Part shown: in pieces, positions 48,395-58,240 of the stretch | How positions within the stretch are numbered: the first letter of the stretch is position 1 | Layout: the number at the start of each line of letters is the position of its first letter | Source: Pseudodesulfovibrio pelocollis | GTDB lineage: Bacteria; Desulfobacterota; Desulfovibrionia; Desulfovibrionales; Desulfovibrionaceae | Direction: 5' to 3' | NCBI RefSeq assembly: GCF_030282845.1 | Contig: NZ_JASTWE010000003.1 | Coordinates: 51,929 to 115,928, forward strand | DNA length: 64,000 nucleotides | The notes under the pieces: model-generated | What the model was told of the DNA's origin: nothing | The model's input: the letters and a program-made list of their open reading frames with translations, nothing else | Databases searched by the model: none | Position numbers and translations under genes: made by a program

Positions 48395-49468
48395 ATGGCA
48401 CGAAAAGCCGTCGATCCCGATACCCTGCGCAAGGAGGCTCTCGGCACCGCCCTGACCACCATCGAGCGCAAGTTCGGCAAGGGCGCCATCATGCGCCTCG
48501 ACGACGAGGCCGCCCACACCATCCCCTTCATCCCCACGGGTTCCATCGGCCTGGACATCGCGCTGGGCATCGGCGGCGTGCCACGCGGCCGCGTCATCGA
48601 GATTTACGGGCCGGAGTCCTCGGGCAAGACCACCCTGGCCCTGCACATCGTGGCCCAGGCGCAGAAGCAGGGGGGCAACGCGGCCTTTGTGGACGCCGAG
48701 CACGCCCTGGACCCCAGCTACGCCAAACGGCTGGGCGTCAAGACCGACGAGATGCTCATCTCCCAGCCCGACTACGGCGAGCAGGCCCTGGAAATCGCCG
48801 ACCTGCTGGTGCGCTCCGGCGCGGTGGACGTGATTGTCATCGACTCGGTGGCCGCCCTCATCCCCCAGGCCGAGCTTGAAGGCCAGATGGGCGAGACCCA
48901 GGTGGGCGGACAGGCCCGGCTCATGTCCCACGCCCTGCGCAAGCTGACCGGCACCATCCACAAGTCCAACTGCGTGGTCATCTTCATCAACCAGATACGC
49001 ATGAAGATCGGCATGACCGGCTACGGCAACCCCGAGACCACCTCCGGCGGCAACGCCCTGAAATTCTACGCTTCCTGCCGGCTCGACATCCGCCGCATCC
49101 AGACCCTCAAGGACAAGGACGAGGCCTACGGCATCCGCGCCAGGATCAAGGTGGTCAAGAACAAGGTCGCCCCGCCCTTCCGCGAGGCGCTGGTGGATGT
49201 GCTCTACGGCCAGGGCATCAGCCGCACCGGCGAGCTCATCGACATGGGCGTCGAACTTGGCATCATAGAAAAATCCGGCTCCTGGTTCGCCTTCGGAGCC
49301 GAAAAACTCGGCCAGGGCAAGGAGAACGTGCGCCAGCTCCTCGAAGACAACCCGGACATCGCCGGGGCCATCGAGGAAAAGCTCATGACCCACCTCGGGT
49401 ATCGCGGCGAACCCGCCACGGGCAAGCTGGCCGGGTCATCCTCGGCCCCGGACGAGGCCGACGACTAG
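48395..49468 (+). CDS. recA: Recombinase RecA
   Basis: 357 residues. Walker [10 protein letters not shown], Walker [13 protein letters not shown], the L2 loop with [17 protein letters not shown], and the acidic, short C terminus. It forms filaments on single-stranded DNA and triggers cleavage of LexA-type repressors, which may include the S24 protein at 39377. GGAGG precedes the ATG. The 215-base upstream gap is AT-rich near 48270-48305; I cannot identify a LexA operator by eye. Confidence 0.98.
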   Translation: MARKAVDPDTLRKEALGTALTTIERKFGKGAIMRLDDEAAHTIPFIPTGSIGLDIALGIGGVPRGRVIEIYGPESSGKTTLALHIVAQAQKQGGNAAFVDAEHALDPSYAKRLGVKTDEMLISQPDYGEQALEIADLLVRSGAVDVIVIDSVAALIPQAELEGQMGETQVGGQARLMSHALRKLTGTIHKSNCVVIFINQIRMKIGMTGYGNPETTSGGNALKFYASCRLDIRRIQTLKDKDEAYGIRARIKVVKNKVAPPFREALVDVLYGQGISRTGELIDMGVELGIIEKSGSWFAFGAEKLGQGKENVRQLLEDNPDIAGAIEEKLMTHLGYRGEPATGKLAGSSSAPDEADD

Positions 49469-49490
49469 ACATCGCGCACGCCGGGCAACG

Positions 49491-49521
49491 GCGCCCCGGG
49501 CATCCGGCCCGGGGCGCTTTT
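49491..49521 (+). terminator. recA terminator
   Basis: GCGCCCCGGG (49491-49500), loop, CCCGGGGCGC (49508-49517), then TTTT. Ten perfect pairs between recA and alaS. Confidence 0.85.
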
Positions 49522-49557
49522 GTCTGGAAACATACCTTTCGTGGAGAACATTCACCG

Positions 49558-52197
49558 ATGAACGCTGCTGAAATCCGCCGGAAATTCCTGGAATATTTTG
49601 AAAAGAACGGCCACGCCGTGGTCGGGTCCTCGCCGCTCATTCCCAAGGACGACCCCACCCTGCTCTTCACCAACGCGGGCATGGTCCAGTTCAAGCGCCT
49701 CTTCCTGGGCCAGGAGAAGCGCGACTACTCCCGGGCCACCACCTCGCAGAAATGTCTGCGCGTGGGCGGCAAGCACAACGATCTGGAAAACGTGGGCCGC
49801 ACCGCGCGCCACCACACCTTCTTCGAGATGCTCGGCAACTTCTCCTTTGGCGATTATTTCAAGGAAGACGCCATCCGCTACTGCTGGGAGTTCCTGACCG
49901 AGGAGCTGAAGCTGCCCAAGGACCGCCTCTATATTACCATATACAATGACGACGACGAGGCGGGCGAGCTGTGGCAGAGTGTGGCGGGCGTCCCGGCCGA
50001 GCGCATCTACCGGCTGGGCGAGAAGGACAACTTCTGGTCCATGGGCGACACCGGCCCCTGCGGCCCGTGCTCCGAGGTCCACTTCGACCAGGGCGAGCAT
50101 GTGGGCTGCGGCCCGGAGTGCGGCATCGGCAAGTGCGACTGCGACCGCTACCTCGAAATCTGGAACCTCGTGTTCATGCAGTTCGACCAGGCCGAGGACG
50201 GCACCCGCACCCCACTGCCCCGGCCGTCCATCGACACGGGCATGGGCCTTGAGCGCATCGCCGCCGTGTGCCAGGGCGTTGCCTCCAACTACGAGACCGA
50301 CCTCTTCCAGTCCATCATCCGCTACACCGCCGAGCTGGCCGGAGTAAAGTACCGCGAGAACGAGGAGATCGACACCGCGCTTCAGGTCGTCGCCGACCAC
50401 AGCCGGGCCATCGCCTTCCTCATCCCGGATCAGGTGCTGCCCTCCAACGAGGGGAGGGGCTACATCCTGCGCCGCCTCATCCGCCGCGCCTGCCGCTTTG
50501 GCAAGCTCATGGGCCTGACCGAGCCGTTCCTGTGGAAGACCGCCGGCAAGGTCGTAGAGGACATGGGCGACCACTTCGCCGAGCTTCGGGAATCGCGCGA
50601 TTTCATGATCGAGGTGGTGCGCGGCGAGGAGGAAGGGTTTGCCAAGACCCTGGACAAGGGCCTTGAGATGCTCGAAGCCGAACTGGCCGAACTCAAGGCG
50701 GCTGGAACCGCCCTGGTGCCCGGCGAGACCGCCTTCAAACTCTACGACACCTACGGATTTCCCATCGACATCGTCCGCGACGTGGCCGAGCGCCACGCCA
50801 TCGGTGTAGACGAGGCAGGCTTCGAGGCCCTTATGAAGGAGCAGAAAACCCGCTCCAAGGCCGCCTGGAAAGGATCGGGCGACAAGGACCTGGCCGCCGT
50901 GTTCCACACCCTGCTCGAACAGGACGTGACCAGCGAATTCACCGGGTACGAGGCCATGGCCGACCAGTCCGAGATCACCCACCTGCTCAGCGAGGCGGGC
51001 GAGGCTGTCGAGGCCCTGGAGCCGGGCGCCACCGGCTGGGTAGTGACGCGCTCCACCCCCTTCTACGGCGAGTCCGGCGGCCAGGTGGGCGACTCCGGCG
51101 AGCTGGCCGCGTCGTCGGGCCGGGGCATTGTGCTTGACGCGGTCAAGCCCTCCCAATCCCTCACCGCCCACAAGGTCGCGATGACCCAGGGCCAGCTGCG
51201 CGTCGGCGACTCCGTGTTCCTCAACGTGGACCGGGGCCAGCGGCTGGCCACCATGCGCAACCACACCGTCACCCACCTGCTCCACGCGGCCCTGCACAAG
51301 GTGCTGGGCGACCACGCCCGGCAGGCGGGCTCCCTGGTGGGGCCGGACCGGCTGCGCTTCGACTTCACCCACATCAAGGGACTGACCGTGGAGGAGATCG
51401 TCCGGGTCGAGACCCTGGTCAACCAGAGCATTCTCGACGCCGTCCCGGTCAGCCGCGAAGTGGTCTCCATCGAAGAGGCCCAGGCCAAGGGGGCCACGGC
51501 CCTGTTCGGCGAAAAATACGGCGACTCGGTCTCGGTCATCGAGGTGCCGGGCGTGTCCATGGAACTGTGCGGCGGGACCCATCTCGACAACACTGGGCTT
51601 GCCGGGCAGTTCGTCATCGTCAGCGAATCCGGCGTGGCCGCTGGCATCCGGCGCATCGAGGCGGCCACCGGCGGCAACGCCATCGCCTACCTTAACGAGC
51701 GCCGCGTCGCGGCCGCCGAGGCCTCGGCCCTGCTCAAGGCCCAGCCCGCCGACCTGCCCGCCAAGGTCCGCGCCCTGCAACAGCAGGTCAAGGACATGGC
51801 CCGCGAGGTGAAGCAGCTCCAGGCCAAACTGGCCTCGGGCACCGGCCGCGACATGCTGGCCGAGGCCGAACAGATAGGCGGCGTCACCGTACTGGCCGCC
51901 CAGGTGGAGGCCCCGGACATGAACGTCATGCTCGAACAGATGGACGCCCTGCGCAGCAAGATCGCCTCGGGCATTGTCTGCCTCGTGGCCGGGCACGACG
52001 ACGGCAAGGTCTCGGTGGCCCTGTCCGTGACCAAGGACCTGCACGGCCGGTTCAAGGCGAGCGACCTGATCAAGCCCGTGGCCGCCGAGGTGGGCGGAGG
52101 CGGCGGAGGCCGCCCGGACCTCGCCCGCGCGGGCGGCACCGATGCCTCGGGCATCCCCGCCGCCCTGTCCAAGATCAAAGCCCTTGTGGCCGGATAA
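49558..52197 (+). CDS. alaS: Alanyl-tRNA synthetase
   Basis: 879 residues, standard length. Class II core with [30 protein letters not shown] and [10 protein letters not shown]; editing domain with the zinc site [16 protein letters not shown] and later [11 protein letters not shown]-Ala domain ending in [15 protein letters not shown]. It charges tRNA-Ala and clears mischarged Ser and Gly. Start ATG 49558 gives [15 protein letters not shown], preceded by GGAG at a somewhat long spacing. Confidence 0.97.
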   Translation: MNAAEIRRKFLEYFEKNGHAVVGSSPLIPKDDPTLLFTNAGMVQFKRLFLGQEKRDYSRATTSQKCLRVGGKHNDLENVGRTARHHTFFEMLGNFSFGDYFKEDAIRYCWEFLTEELKLPKDRLYITIYNDDDEAGELWQSVAGVPAERIYRLGEKDNFWSMGDTGPCGPCSEVHFDQGEHVGCGPECGIGKCDCDRYLEIWNLVFMQFDQAEDGTRTPLPRPSIDTGMGLERIAAVCQGVASNYETDLFQSIIRYTAELAGVKYRENEEIDTALQVVADHSRAIAFLIPDQVLPSNEGRGYILRRLIRRACRFGKLMGLTEPFLWKTAGKVVEDMGDHFAELRESRDFMIEVVRGEEEGFAKTLDKGLEMLEAELAELKAAGTALVPGETAFKLYDTYGFPIDIVRDVAERHAIGVDEAGFEALMKEQKTRSKAAWKGSGDKDLAAVFHTLLEQDVTSEFTGYEAMADQSEITHLLSEAGEAVEALEPGATGWVVTRSTPFYGESGGQVGDSGELAASSGRGIVLDAVKPSQSLTAHKVAMTQGQLRVGDSVFLNVDRGQRLATMRNHTVTHLLHAALHKVLGDHARQAGSLVGPDRLRFDFTHIKGLTVEEIVRVETLVNQSILDAVPVSREVVSIEEAQAKGATALFGEKYGDSVSVIEVPGVSMELCGGTHLDNTGLAGQFVIVSESGVAAGIRRIEAATGGNAIAYLNERRVAAAEASALLKAQPADLPAKVRALQQQVKDMAREVKQLQAKLASGTGRDMLAEAEQIGGVTVLAAQVEAPDMNVMLEQMDALRSKIASGIVCLVAGHDDGKVSVALSVTKDLHGRFKASDLIKPVAAEVGGGGGGRPDLARAGGTDASGIPAALSKIKALVAG

Positions 52198-52215
52198 TCC
52201 GAACCAGCTTCACAC

Positions 52216-52239
52216 GGGGCGCGGCCTTGGCCGCGCCCC
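52216..52239 (+). terminator. Hairpin after alaS
   Basis: GGGGCGCGGCC-TT-GGCCGCGCCCC: eleven complementary bases on each side, no T run. Likely an imperfect intrinsic terminator or an RNA-stabilising 3' stem. Confidence 0.55.
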
Positions 52240-52471
52240 GCTGCGCCCTGCCGCCCTCCCGAAAAACCCCTTGTGGCCCGACAGGTTTTTGTGTATCATC
52301 GTGCTCCCGGTCAGGATCGGCGGCTTGAGGGACACCCCGTTACACCCCAGTTCCCACGCCACGAGACGACCGGACAAGCGACCGGAACGACACTTGAATC
52401 GGACCGCCGAACCCTTCCCGCCCGGGCCGAGCCCGGGTAGGCGGCATGGACTCGACGGCCTGAAAAATTGG

Positions 52472-52500
52472 TTGACATACGGAGGCAAACTCCGTAAATG
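52472..52500 (+). promoter_or_regulatory. rplM promoter with palindromic spacer
   Basis: TTGACA (52472-52477), 17 bases, then TAAATG as a weak -10. The spacer contains ACGGAG-GCAAA-CTCCGT (52479-52495), an exact six-base inverted repeat that could be an operator. The ribosomal genes start 34 bases further on. Confidence 0.55.
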
Positions 52501-52533
52501 TCCCATTCCCAGTTTGCGCAAGGAGCATTCATC

Positions 52534-52962
52534 ATGAAGACATATAGCCCCAAGCCGGAAGACGCGAGCCGCGAATGGTTCGTGGTTGACGCCACGGACA
52601 AGATCCTTGGCCGTCTGGCCACCGAGATCACCACCCGTCTGCGTGGCAAGCACAAGCCTGAATTCGCCCCCCATATGGACATGGGCGACTTCATCGTCGT
52701 GATCAACGCCGAGAAGATCAAGGTCACCGGCCAGAAGCTCGACAAGAAGATGTACTACAAGCATTCCAACCATCCCGGCGGGCTCAAGGAAAAGACCCTG
52801 CGCGAGATGCTGGACAGGAAGCCTGAGAACGTCATCACCGCCGCGGTCAAGGGCATGCTGCCCAAGAACCGGCTGGCCGCCCAGCTGCTCAAGAAGCTGA
52901 AGGTCTACGCAGGGTCCGAGCACCCGCACGCGGCCCAGGCTCCCAAAACTCTGGATATCTAA
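52534..52962 (+). CDS. rplM: 50S ribosomal protein L13
   Basis: 142 residues. [10 protein letters not shown] start, [34 protein letters not shown] and [22 protein letters not shown] are standard L13. ATG 52534 has AAGGAG upstream; an earlier in-frame ATG at 52498 overlaps the promoter and is rejected. In the usual pair with rpsI, 12 bases apart. Confidence 0.98.
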   Translation: MKTYSPKPEDASREWFVVDATDKILGRLATEITTRLRGKHKPEFAPHMDMGDFIVVINAEKIKVTGQKLDKKMYYKHSNHPGGLKEKTLREMLDRKPENVITAAVKGMLPKNRLAAQLLKKLKVYAGSEHPHAAQAPKTLDI

Positions 52963-52974
52963 TCGGGGATTATC

Positions 52975-53364
52975 ATGAGCGATTTCACTTACAGCACCGG
53001 CAAGAGAAAGAACGCCATCTCCCGCACCCGCATGTATGCCGGGACCGGGCAGATCACCGTTAACGGCCGTCCCTTCGAGGACTACTTTCCCCGCAAGACC
53101 CTGCAGATGATCGTCCAGCAGCCGCTCAAGCTCGTGCGCATGCTCGACAAGTATGACATCAAGGCCAACTGCTCCGGCGGCGGCGTCACCGGTCAGGCCG
53201 AGGCCCTTCGCCACGGCATTTCCCGCGCCCTGTGCGAGATCAACCCCGAGCTTCGCTCCGTGCTCAAGCCCGCCGGTCTGCTGACCCGCGACGCACGTAA
53301 GAAAGAGCGCAAGAAGTACGGCCTGCGCGGCGCCCGCGCCAGCTTCCAGTACTCCAAGCGCTAA
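52975..53364 (+). CDS. rpsI: 30S ribosomal protein S9
   Basis: 129 residues. [28 protein letters not shown] at the start and the C-terminal basic tail [18 protein letters not shown] reaching the tRNA site are typical. It follows rplM and is closed by the terminator at 53395. Confidence 0.98.
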   Translation: MSDFTYSTGKRKNAISRTRMYAGTGQITVNGRPFEDYFPRKTLQMIVQQPLKLVRMLDKYDIKANCSGGGVTGQAEALRHGISRALCEINPELRSVLKPAGLLTRDARKKERKKYGLRGARASFQYSKR

Positions 53365-53394
53365 GCCGCTTGCTCGGACCATCCGGTTCATTCC

Positions 53395-53425
53395 GGCCGA
53401 CACCGCTTGCGGTGTCGGCCTTTTT
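53395..53425 (+). terminator. rplM-rpsI terminator
   Basis: GGCCGACACCGC-TT-GCGGTGTCGGCC followed by TTTTT, a twelve-base perfect inverted repeat 30 bases after rpsI. Confidence 0.92.
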
Positions 53426-53532
53426 GCGCCCTTTGTCCAGACTCGACGAGCGCCACACTCCCCTGGGGGCCCATCGCGCCGCGTCCCATTCACTCCTTGC
53501 CCTGCCTCGCCCTTTTCCCGTATACCCTTGCC

Positions 53533-54795
53533 ATGTCCTCAAAGAACAAGCCCCAGCCGCACATGCTCTTCGCCACCGCCGAGGGCGAGATATACGACCA
53601 TCCCGAGCTGCTCATGCTCTGCCGCCGGGGCAACGAATTCGGCCTGCCCCGGCCCGACGAAATCACGCCGCTGCCCGATGAATCCGAATTCTTCATGCTC
53701 CCCGGCCGCCACGCCATGGGCTACAACCCCGAGACCGGTCAGACCGAGGTCATGGAAGAGTTGGCCGTGGCCGCCTTTGCCTGCCCGGGCAACACGGTCA
53801 CCGGCATCAGCGCCTACGAAACCGACGAGGGCGCGCCCGTGCTGCCCCTGCTCTCCTACGCGGCCATCGGCTATGCCAACGGCCGGTTCTGGGTCTGCGC
53901 CAAGCAGGTGGACGAGGACAGGCGGCAGGTCTTTTCGCACATCCCGCCGGACCGCATCGAGGCGGGTGCCCACGCACTGATCACCGAGATGCCCGGCAAC
54001 CGGCTCATCAACCATCTGGCCGGGTGCGCCCTGACCAGCGGCTGCCCGGCGGCCAAGAATCTTGCCCTGGGCCGGTTCGAGTGTCCCCTGCCCACCTCGC
54101 GCGCCTGCAATGCGGCGTGCGTGGGCTGCATCTCGCACCAGCCCGAGGATTCCGGCTTTCCCTCGCCCCAATGCCGCATCGCCTTCACCCCCACCGTGGA
54201 GGAGATCGTCCAGGTCATGCGCCGCCACGAGTCGCGCGAGCGCAACCCCATCTTCTCCTTTGGCCAGGGATGCGAGGGCGAGCCCCTGCTTGAGGCCGAA
54301 CTCATCTGCGAGGCGGTCAAGGCATACCGCGCCGACGGCGGCACCGGCACGGTCAATGTCAACACCAACGCATCACGTCCCCAGGCCATGCCTGCCCTCA
54401 AGGTGGCCGGGGTCAACGCCATCCGGGTCAGTCTCAACTCGGCTCGGCTCGGCCCCTATGAGGCCTACTACCGCCCCGCCGGGTACACCTTCGACGACGT
54501 GCGCGAGGCCATGATCAAGGCCCACGAGGTGGGGCTCTTCGTCTCCCTGAACCTGCTCTTCTTCCCAGGCATTACCGACACCGAAGAGGAGCTGGCGGCC
54601 CTGATCGAGCTTGGCGAGACCAGCCGGTTCGACTTTGTCCAGCTGCGCAACCTCAACCTCGACCCCGAGCTGTACCTGCGCCTCATGGCCCCCTTCGGCC
54701 ACTCCCCCTGCATGGGCTTCATCAACTTCCGCAAGCGGCTCAAGAAAGCGCTGCCCTGGATCAACTACGGGTATTTCAACCCGTATCTGCCCTGA
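53533..54795 (+). CDS. Radical SAM protein of unknown substrate
   Basis: 420 residues. The cluster motif is CNAACVGC (CxxxCxxC) at about residues 194-201, unusually late because of a 190-residue N-terminal domain that I do not recognise. Further SAM-binding features are SFGQGCEGEPLL, NVNTNASRP and RVSLNSARLGPYEAYYRP. The C terminus ends WINYGYFNPYLP. The reaction cannot be named. Start ATG 53533 is placed by gene content; no clear ribosome site. 15 bases before the HD-domain gene, so likely one transcript. Confidence 0.8.
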   Translation: MSSKNKPQPHMLFATAEGEIYDHPELLMLCRRGNEFGLPRPDEITPLPDESEFFMLPGRHAMGYNPETGQTEVMEELAVAAFACPGNTVTGISAYETDEGAPVLPLLSYAAIGYANGRFWVCAKQVDEDRRQVFSHIPPDRIEAGAHALITEMPGNRLINHLAGCALTSGCPAAKNLALGRFECPLPTSRACNAACVGCISHQPEDSGFPSPQCRIAFTPTVEEIVQVMRRHESRERNPIFSFGQGCEGEPLLEAELICEAVKAYRADGGTGTVNVNTNASRPQAMPALKVAGVNAIRVSLNSARLGPYEAYYRPAGYTFDDVREAMIKAHEVGLFVSLNLLFFPGITDTEEELAALIELGETSRFDFVQLRNLNLDPELYLRLMAPFGHSPCMGFINFRKRLKKALPWINYGYFNPYLP

Positions 54796-54810
54796 CGCGC
54801 GGAGCCTGCC

Positions 54811-56058
54811 ATGTCGGTGATCATCAGAAAGAGCCTGCTCGAACTCGTCTTCTCGGGCGCGTTCATGAAGCGCTGGAACGACAAGCTGCGGCCCATGGAG
54901 CTGGTGGAAGTGGACAAGCAGGCCCACAAGATGATCGTGGCCTGGCTGCTGTTCCTGCTCAATTCCGGGTCCATGGACGTGGCCCGCAAGCGCGCCCTGG
55001 GCGAATCCATCGTCGAGGGCGGCATCTTCGACTACCTCTACCGGCTCGTGATCACGGACATCAAGCCGCCGGTCTTCTACCGCATCAAGGAGAACCCGGA
55101 CCACTACCGCACCCTGACCAACTGGGTGCTGGCGGAATTGAGCCCGCGCATCATGCCCCTGGGCAACGAGTTCGTGCGCCGCATGACCGACTACCTCATG
55201 CGGCCGGAAGACGCTGGACTGGCCCGGCGCATCCTCCACGCCGCCCACCTCTACGCCAGCTATTCGGAATTCAAGCTGCTCAAATCCATCAACAAGATGG
55301 ACCACGAACTGACGGAGATCGAACAGAGCTTCATCGACCGCCTGGGCGAGATGCGCGACCTTGCGGGGGTGGCCGAACTGCTGGACGAGGAGAACAACGT
55401 GCTTGGCTTGTTCGCGCGCATGTGCGGCAGGCTGCGCTTCCAGAAACGCTGGTCCCAGACCCCGCGCGTGCCCGAGACCTCGGTGCTCGGCCACCTGTAC
55501 ATCGTGGCCGCCTTTTCCTGGTTCTTCAGCATGGAGGTGGGCGCGTGCCGGGCCCGCTCCCAGAACAACTTCTTTGCCGGGCTCTTCCACGACCTGCCCG
55601 AGCTGCTCACCCGCGACATCATCTCGCCGGTCAAGGGCTCGTCCAGCGACATCGCGGCCCTGATCCACGAATACGAGGACCTCGAACTCAAGCGGGTGGT
55701 CCTCGACCCCCTGCGCGAGGGCGGCTACGGCGAGGTGGCGGACCGGCTCGAATACCTGCTGGGCAAGGCCGTGGGCAGCGAATTCAAGGGCACCATCCGC
55801 CGTGACGGCATGGTGGTCGAGGCCAGCGACGAAAAGCTGGCGGGCGAATGGAACCTCGACTCCCTGGACCCCAAGGACGGCCCCCTGCTCAAGGTGTGCG
55901 ATTCCCTGGCGGCCTTCATCGAGGCCCATACCGCGCTGAAGAACGGCATCTCCTCGGGCCAGCTCCACCATGCCCTGTATCGCATCCGCATGCGCTTCAA
56001 CGAGACCCCGGTGGTTGCCGGTGTGCAGATCAGCGCCCTGCTGGCCGACTTCGATTAA
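54811..56058 (+). CDS. HD-domain phosphohydrolase (YfbR-like)
   Basis: 415 residues with two HD-like halves. In the second, GLFHDLPELLTRDIISPVK is the metal-binding HD motif in YfbR style and DSLAAFIEAHTALKNG holds the closing Asp. The first half has a weaker RMTDYLM region. Family members are 5'-nucleotidases or act on nucleotides; the substrate here is unknown. GGAG lies six bases before the ATG. Follows the radical SAM gene closely. Confidence 0.78.
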   Translation: MSVIIRKSLLELVFSGAFMKRWNDKLRPMELVEVDKQAHKMIVAWLLFLLNSGSMDVARKRALGESIVEGGIFDYLYRLVITDIKPPVFYRIKENPDHYRTLTNWVLAELSPRIMPLGNEFVRRMTDYLMRPEDAGLARRILHAAHLYASYSEFKLLKSINKMDHELTEIEQSFIDRLGEMRDLAGVAELLDEENNVLGLFARMCGRLRFQKRWSQTPRVPETSVLGHLYIVAAFSWFFSMEVGACRARSQNNFFAGLFHDLPELLTRDIISPVKGSSSDIAALIHEYEDLELKRVVLDPLREGGYGEVADRLEYLLGKAVGSEFKGTIRRDGMVVEASDEKLAGEWNLDSLDPKDGPLLKVCDSLAAFIEAHTALKNGISSGQLHHALYRIRMRFNETPVVAGVQISALLADFD

Positions 56059-56202
56059 CTGGCCGCAAAGCCTCCCCGCCCTTGCCTAGCCGCGCGGATA
56101 GGTGTATACGGAATCCGGGTTGTTCACACGCCGCAGATATTCGCGCCACCGCCATCCAGGCAGGGGGACGACGATCCGGCATAAATCCGGGGCGATCATC
56201 AC

Positions 56203-56808
56203 ATGCATATTTCCGAGGGAGTCCTGTCCGCGCCGGTGCTGCTCGGCGGAGCCGCCCTGGCCGTGATCGGCACGGCCATCGGCCTGAGGAAGACGGATCA
56301 GGACAAGATCATGACCGTGGCCATCCTCTCGGCCGCCTTTTTCATCGGCTCTCTGGTGCATGTGCCCATCGGCCCGGCCAGCGCCCATCTGGTGCTGGGC
56401 GGCCTGCTCGGGGTCATGCTCGGCTGGGCCGCCTTTCCCTCCATCCTCGTGGCCCTGCTGCTCCAGGCCGTACTCTTCCAGTACGGCGGCCTGACCACGC
56501 TGGGGATCAACACCTTCAACATGGCCGCCCCGGCCGTGCTCTGCTTTTTCGTGTTCAGGCCCCTGCTGGCCCGGGGCACCACCTTCCGCTTCACCGGAGC
56601 CTTTGCCTGCGGATTCCTGGCCATGCTCCTGAGCGCCCTGCTCACGGCCGCTTCACTGGCCCTGTCGGGCGATGCCTTTGTCCCCTCTGCCGCCGCGCTG
56701 TTCGCGGCCCATGTGCCGGTCATGGTGGTGGAAGGAATCATCACCGGATTCGCCTACACCTTTCTGGCCAAGGTCAAGCCCGAGGCCCTGGCCGCGCCCA
56801 TCAAATGA
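56203..56808 (+). CDS. cbiM: Cobalt/nickel ECF transporter substrate-binding subunit CbiM/NikM
   Basis: 201 residues, about six membrane helices. The N-terminal MHISEG, whose Met-His ligates the metal, is intact, followed by PIGPASAHLVLGGLLGVMLGW and TLGINTFNMAAPAV. It binds Co2+ or Ni2+ for an energy-coupling-factor importer; the ATPase and coupling subunits are not in the window. The 145-base upstream gap has no recognisable cobalamin riboswitch. Its stop overlaps the next reading frame region (ATGA). Confidence 0.9.
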   Translation: MHISEGVLSAPVLLGGAALAVIGTAIGLRKTDQDKIMTVAILSAAFFIGSLVHVPIGPASAHLVLGGLLGVMLGWAAFPSILVALLLQAVLFQYGGLTTLGINTFNMAAPAVLCFFVFRPLLARGTTFRFTGAFACGFLAMLLSALLTAASLALSGDAFVPSAAALFAAHVPVMVVEGIITGFAYTFLAKVKPEALAAPIK

Positions 56809-56819
56809 CGGAGACCATC

Positions 56820-57512
56820 ATGCGCCGTTTCGCCCTTGCCGCCTGCGCCGCCCTGGCCGCCCTGCTCCTCCTGACCACGGCCGGGCACGCCCATCGGGTC
56901 AACCTCTTCGCCTATGTTGACGGCGACACCGTGGTCACTGAGAGCGGCTACAGCCGCAGCAGCCGGGTCAACCACGGCACCATCGAGGTCTATGACGCCG
57001 CCACCGGCATCCTGCTGCTCACGGGCACCACGGACGACCAGGGCCGCTTCGCCTTTCCCATCCCCGAACCCGCGCGGGGCGGGGCCATGGCCCTGCGCCT
57101 CAAGCTCCTGGCTGGCGAGGGACATCAGACGGAGTGGACCATCGCGGCCGAGGAACTGGCCGCCACCGGACAGAAAACGGCCACGCCCGATTCCACGCCC
57201 AAATCTGGGCCCAAATCTGAGCCCAAACCCGCGCCAGAATCCGCGCCCGCCCCGGACCTTGCCGCGCCCCAGTCGCCCCTCTCCGACACTGCGGCCCAGG
57301 CGCAAATCGAAGCTCAAATTGATGCCCGAATCCAGACGCAGGTCGAGGCCACAATCCGCCGCGAGCTGACCCCTGTGAAGCAGATGCTGGCCGAACTGAG
57401 CCAGGCCGGGCCGGGAATGACCGAGATCGTGGGCGGCATCGGCTACATCGTCGGCATCTTCGGCATCCTCGCCTTCATCAAGAGCCGCACAAGGCCCAAA
57501 GACCGCGCCTGA
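56820..57512 (+). CDS. CbiL/NikL-like accessory component of the metal transporter
   Basis: 230 residues: signal peptide MRRFALAACAALAALLLLTTAGHA, periplasmic beta domain (RVNLFAYVDGDTVVTESGYS) of the kind seen in NikL, a Pro-Lys-Ser-rich linker, a charged helix and a C-terminal membrane span (GGIGYIVGIFGILAFI). The extra periplasmic component accompanies CbiM/NikM in several nickel or cobalt systems. ATG 56820 has GGAG six bases upstream; ATG 56805, overlapping the cbiM stop, is an alternative. Confidence 0.75.
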   Translation: MRRFALAACAALAALLLLTTAGHAHRVNLFAYVDGDTVVTESGYSRSSRVNHGTIEVYDAATGILLLTGTTDDQGRFAFPIPEPARGGAMALRLKLLAGEGHQTEWTIAAEELAATGQKTATPDSTPKSGPKSEPKPAPESAPAPDLAAPQSPLSDTAAQAQIEAQIDARIQTQVEATIRRELTPVKQMLAELSQAGPGMTEIVGGIGYIVGIFGILAFIKSRTRPKDRA

Positions 57513-57610
57513 CCCGCACCGGCCCCGTCGAACTCTGCCCGCCTGCGGCCGTGCCCGGCGTTGTCGCGGGGTCAGTTTTGTGCTAATTCCCCTTCGAGAC
57601 AAGACCTGTT

Positions 57611-57639
57611 TTGACATCGACCAATGATTCAGAATAGAT
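57611..57639 (+). promoter_or_regulatory. Promoter of the Rrf2-type regulator gene
   Basis: TTGACA (57611-57616), 17 bases, ATAGAT as a poor -10. The preceding 100 bases contain no gene. Autoregulation is common in this family. Confidence 0.45.
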
Positions 57640-57712
57640 GGAGAGCCGGATTTCCCGACTTCTCCGGGCGGCATTGAATCAGACACCGCACCAGCAACCG
57701 ATCAGGGGAACC

Positions 57713-58159
57713 ATGCGACTCACCACGCGCAGCCGATACGGCACCAGGATGGCTCTGGACATCGCCCAGCACTGCGGGTCCGGGCCGGTCAGGATTCAGG
57801 ACATCGCCGAGCGCCAGGGCGTTTCCACCAAATATCTCGAAAAACTCATCCGCAAGCTCAAGGACGCTGGATTCGTCACGAGCAAGCGCGGCCCCAAGGG
57901 CGGCCATACCCTGTCCTGCCCGGCCTCGGAGATTCTCCTGGGCGAGCTGGTGCGCATCCTGGAGGGCGACGACTCCCTGGTGGAGTGCCGCACCGGCAAG
58001 ACCGACTGCCTGCGCCGCGAAGTGTGCCTGACCAGCCGCCTGTGGGTGGAGGCCGCCGAGGCCATGTATCAGCGGCTGAACTCCTTCACCTTGGCCGACA
58101 TGCTGGCCGACGCCGAGCAATGCTCCAAGCCCGAGGCCCCGCCCATGCTCATGGACTGA
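57713..58159 (+). CDS. Rrf2-family transcriptional regulator, likely iron-sulfur
   Basis: 148 residues. Winged helix MRLTTRSRYGTRMALDIA, VSTKYLEKLIRKLKDAGFV and RGPKGGHTL as in IscR/Rrf2 proteins. Cys92, Cys99 and Cys105 form the cluster-binding set, spaced C-x6-C-x5-C. The target is not evident; it could regulate itself or sulfur/cysteine genes. ATG 57713 has GGGGA upstream; an earlier ATG at 57638 adds a non-conserved leader. Confidence 0.88.
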   Translation: MRLTTRSRYGTRMALDIAQHCGSGPVRIQDIAERQGVSTKYLEKLIRKLKDAGFVTSKRGPKGGHTLSCPASEILLGELVRILEGDDSLVECRTGKTDCLRREVCLTSRLWVEAAEAMYQRLNSFTLADMLADAEQCSKPEAPPMLMD

Positions 58160-58240
58160 CCTCCTGGAGCTCCCCCAGCTCAAACACTTGTTTCATTCGC
58201 GACAACCGTGTAAGGAAACAATAGGAGCAACCCCGGAGGC

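Larger units (their letters stand above)
52198..52533. other. Intergenic region between alaS and rplM
   Basis: About 336 bases. It contains a strong hairpin after alaS (52216-52239), then about 220 bases in which I see no supported gene, and the rplM promoter with an internal palindrome (52472-52500). Confidence 0.5.

Noticed and set aside
49552..52044. An 830-codon open frame antisense to alaS
   Set aside because: Shadow of alaS codon bias; no recognisable motif or ribosome site.
52498..52533. Extended start for rplM at 52498
   Set aside because: It would add 12 non-conserved residues and overlap the promoter; ATG 52534 has a strong ribosome site and the standard N terminus.
56059..56202. 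Cobalamin riboswitch before cbiM
   Set aside because: The region is too short and lacks the conserved B12 box.
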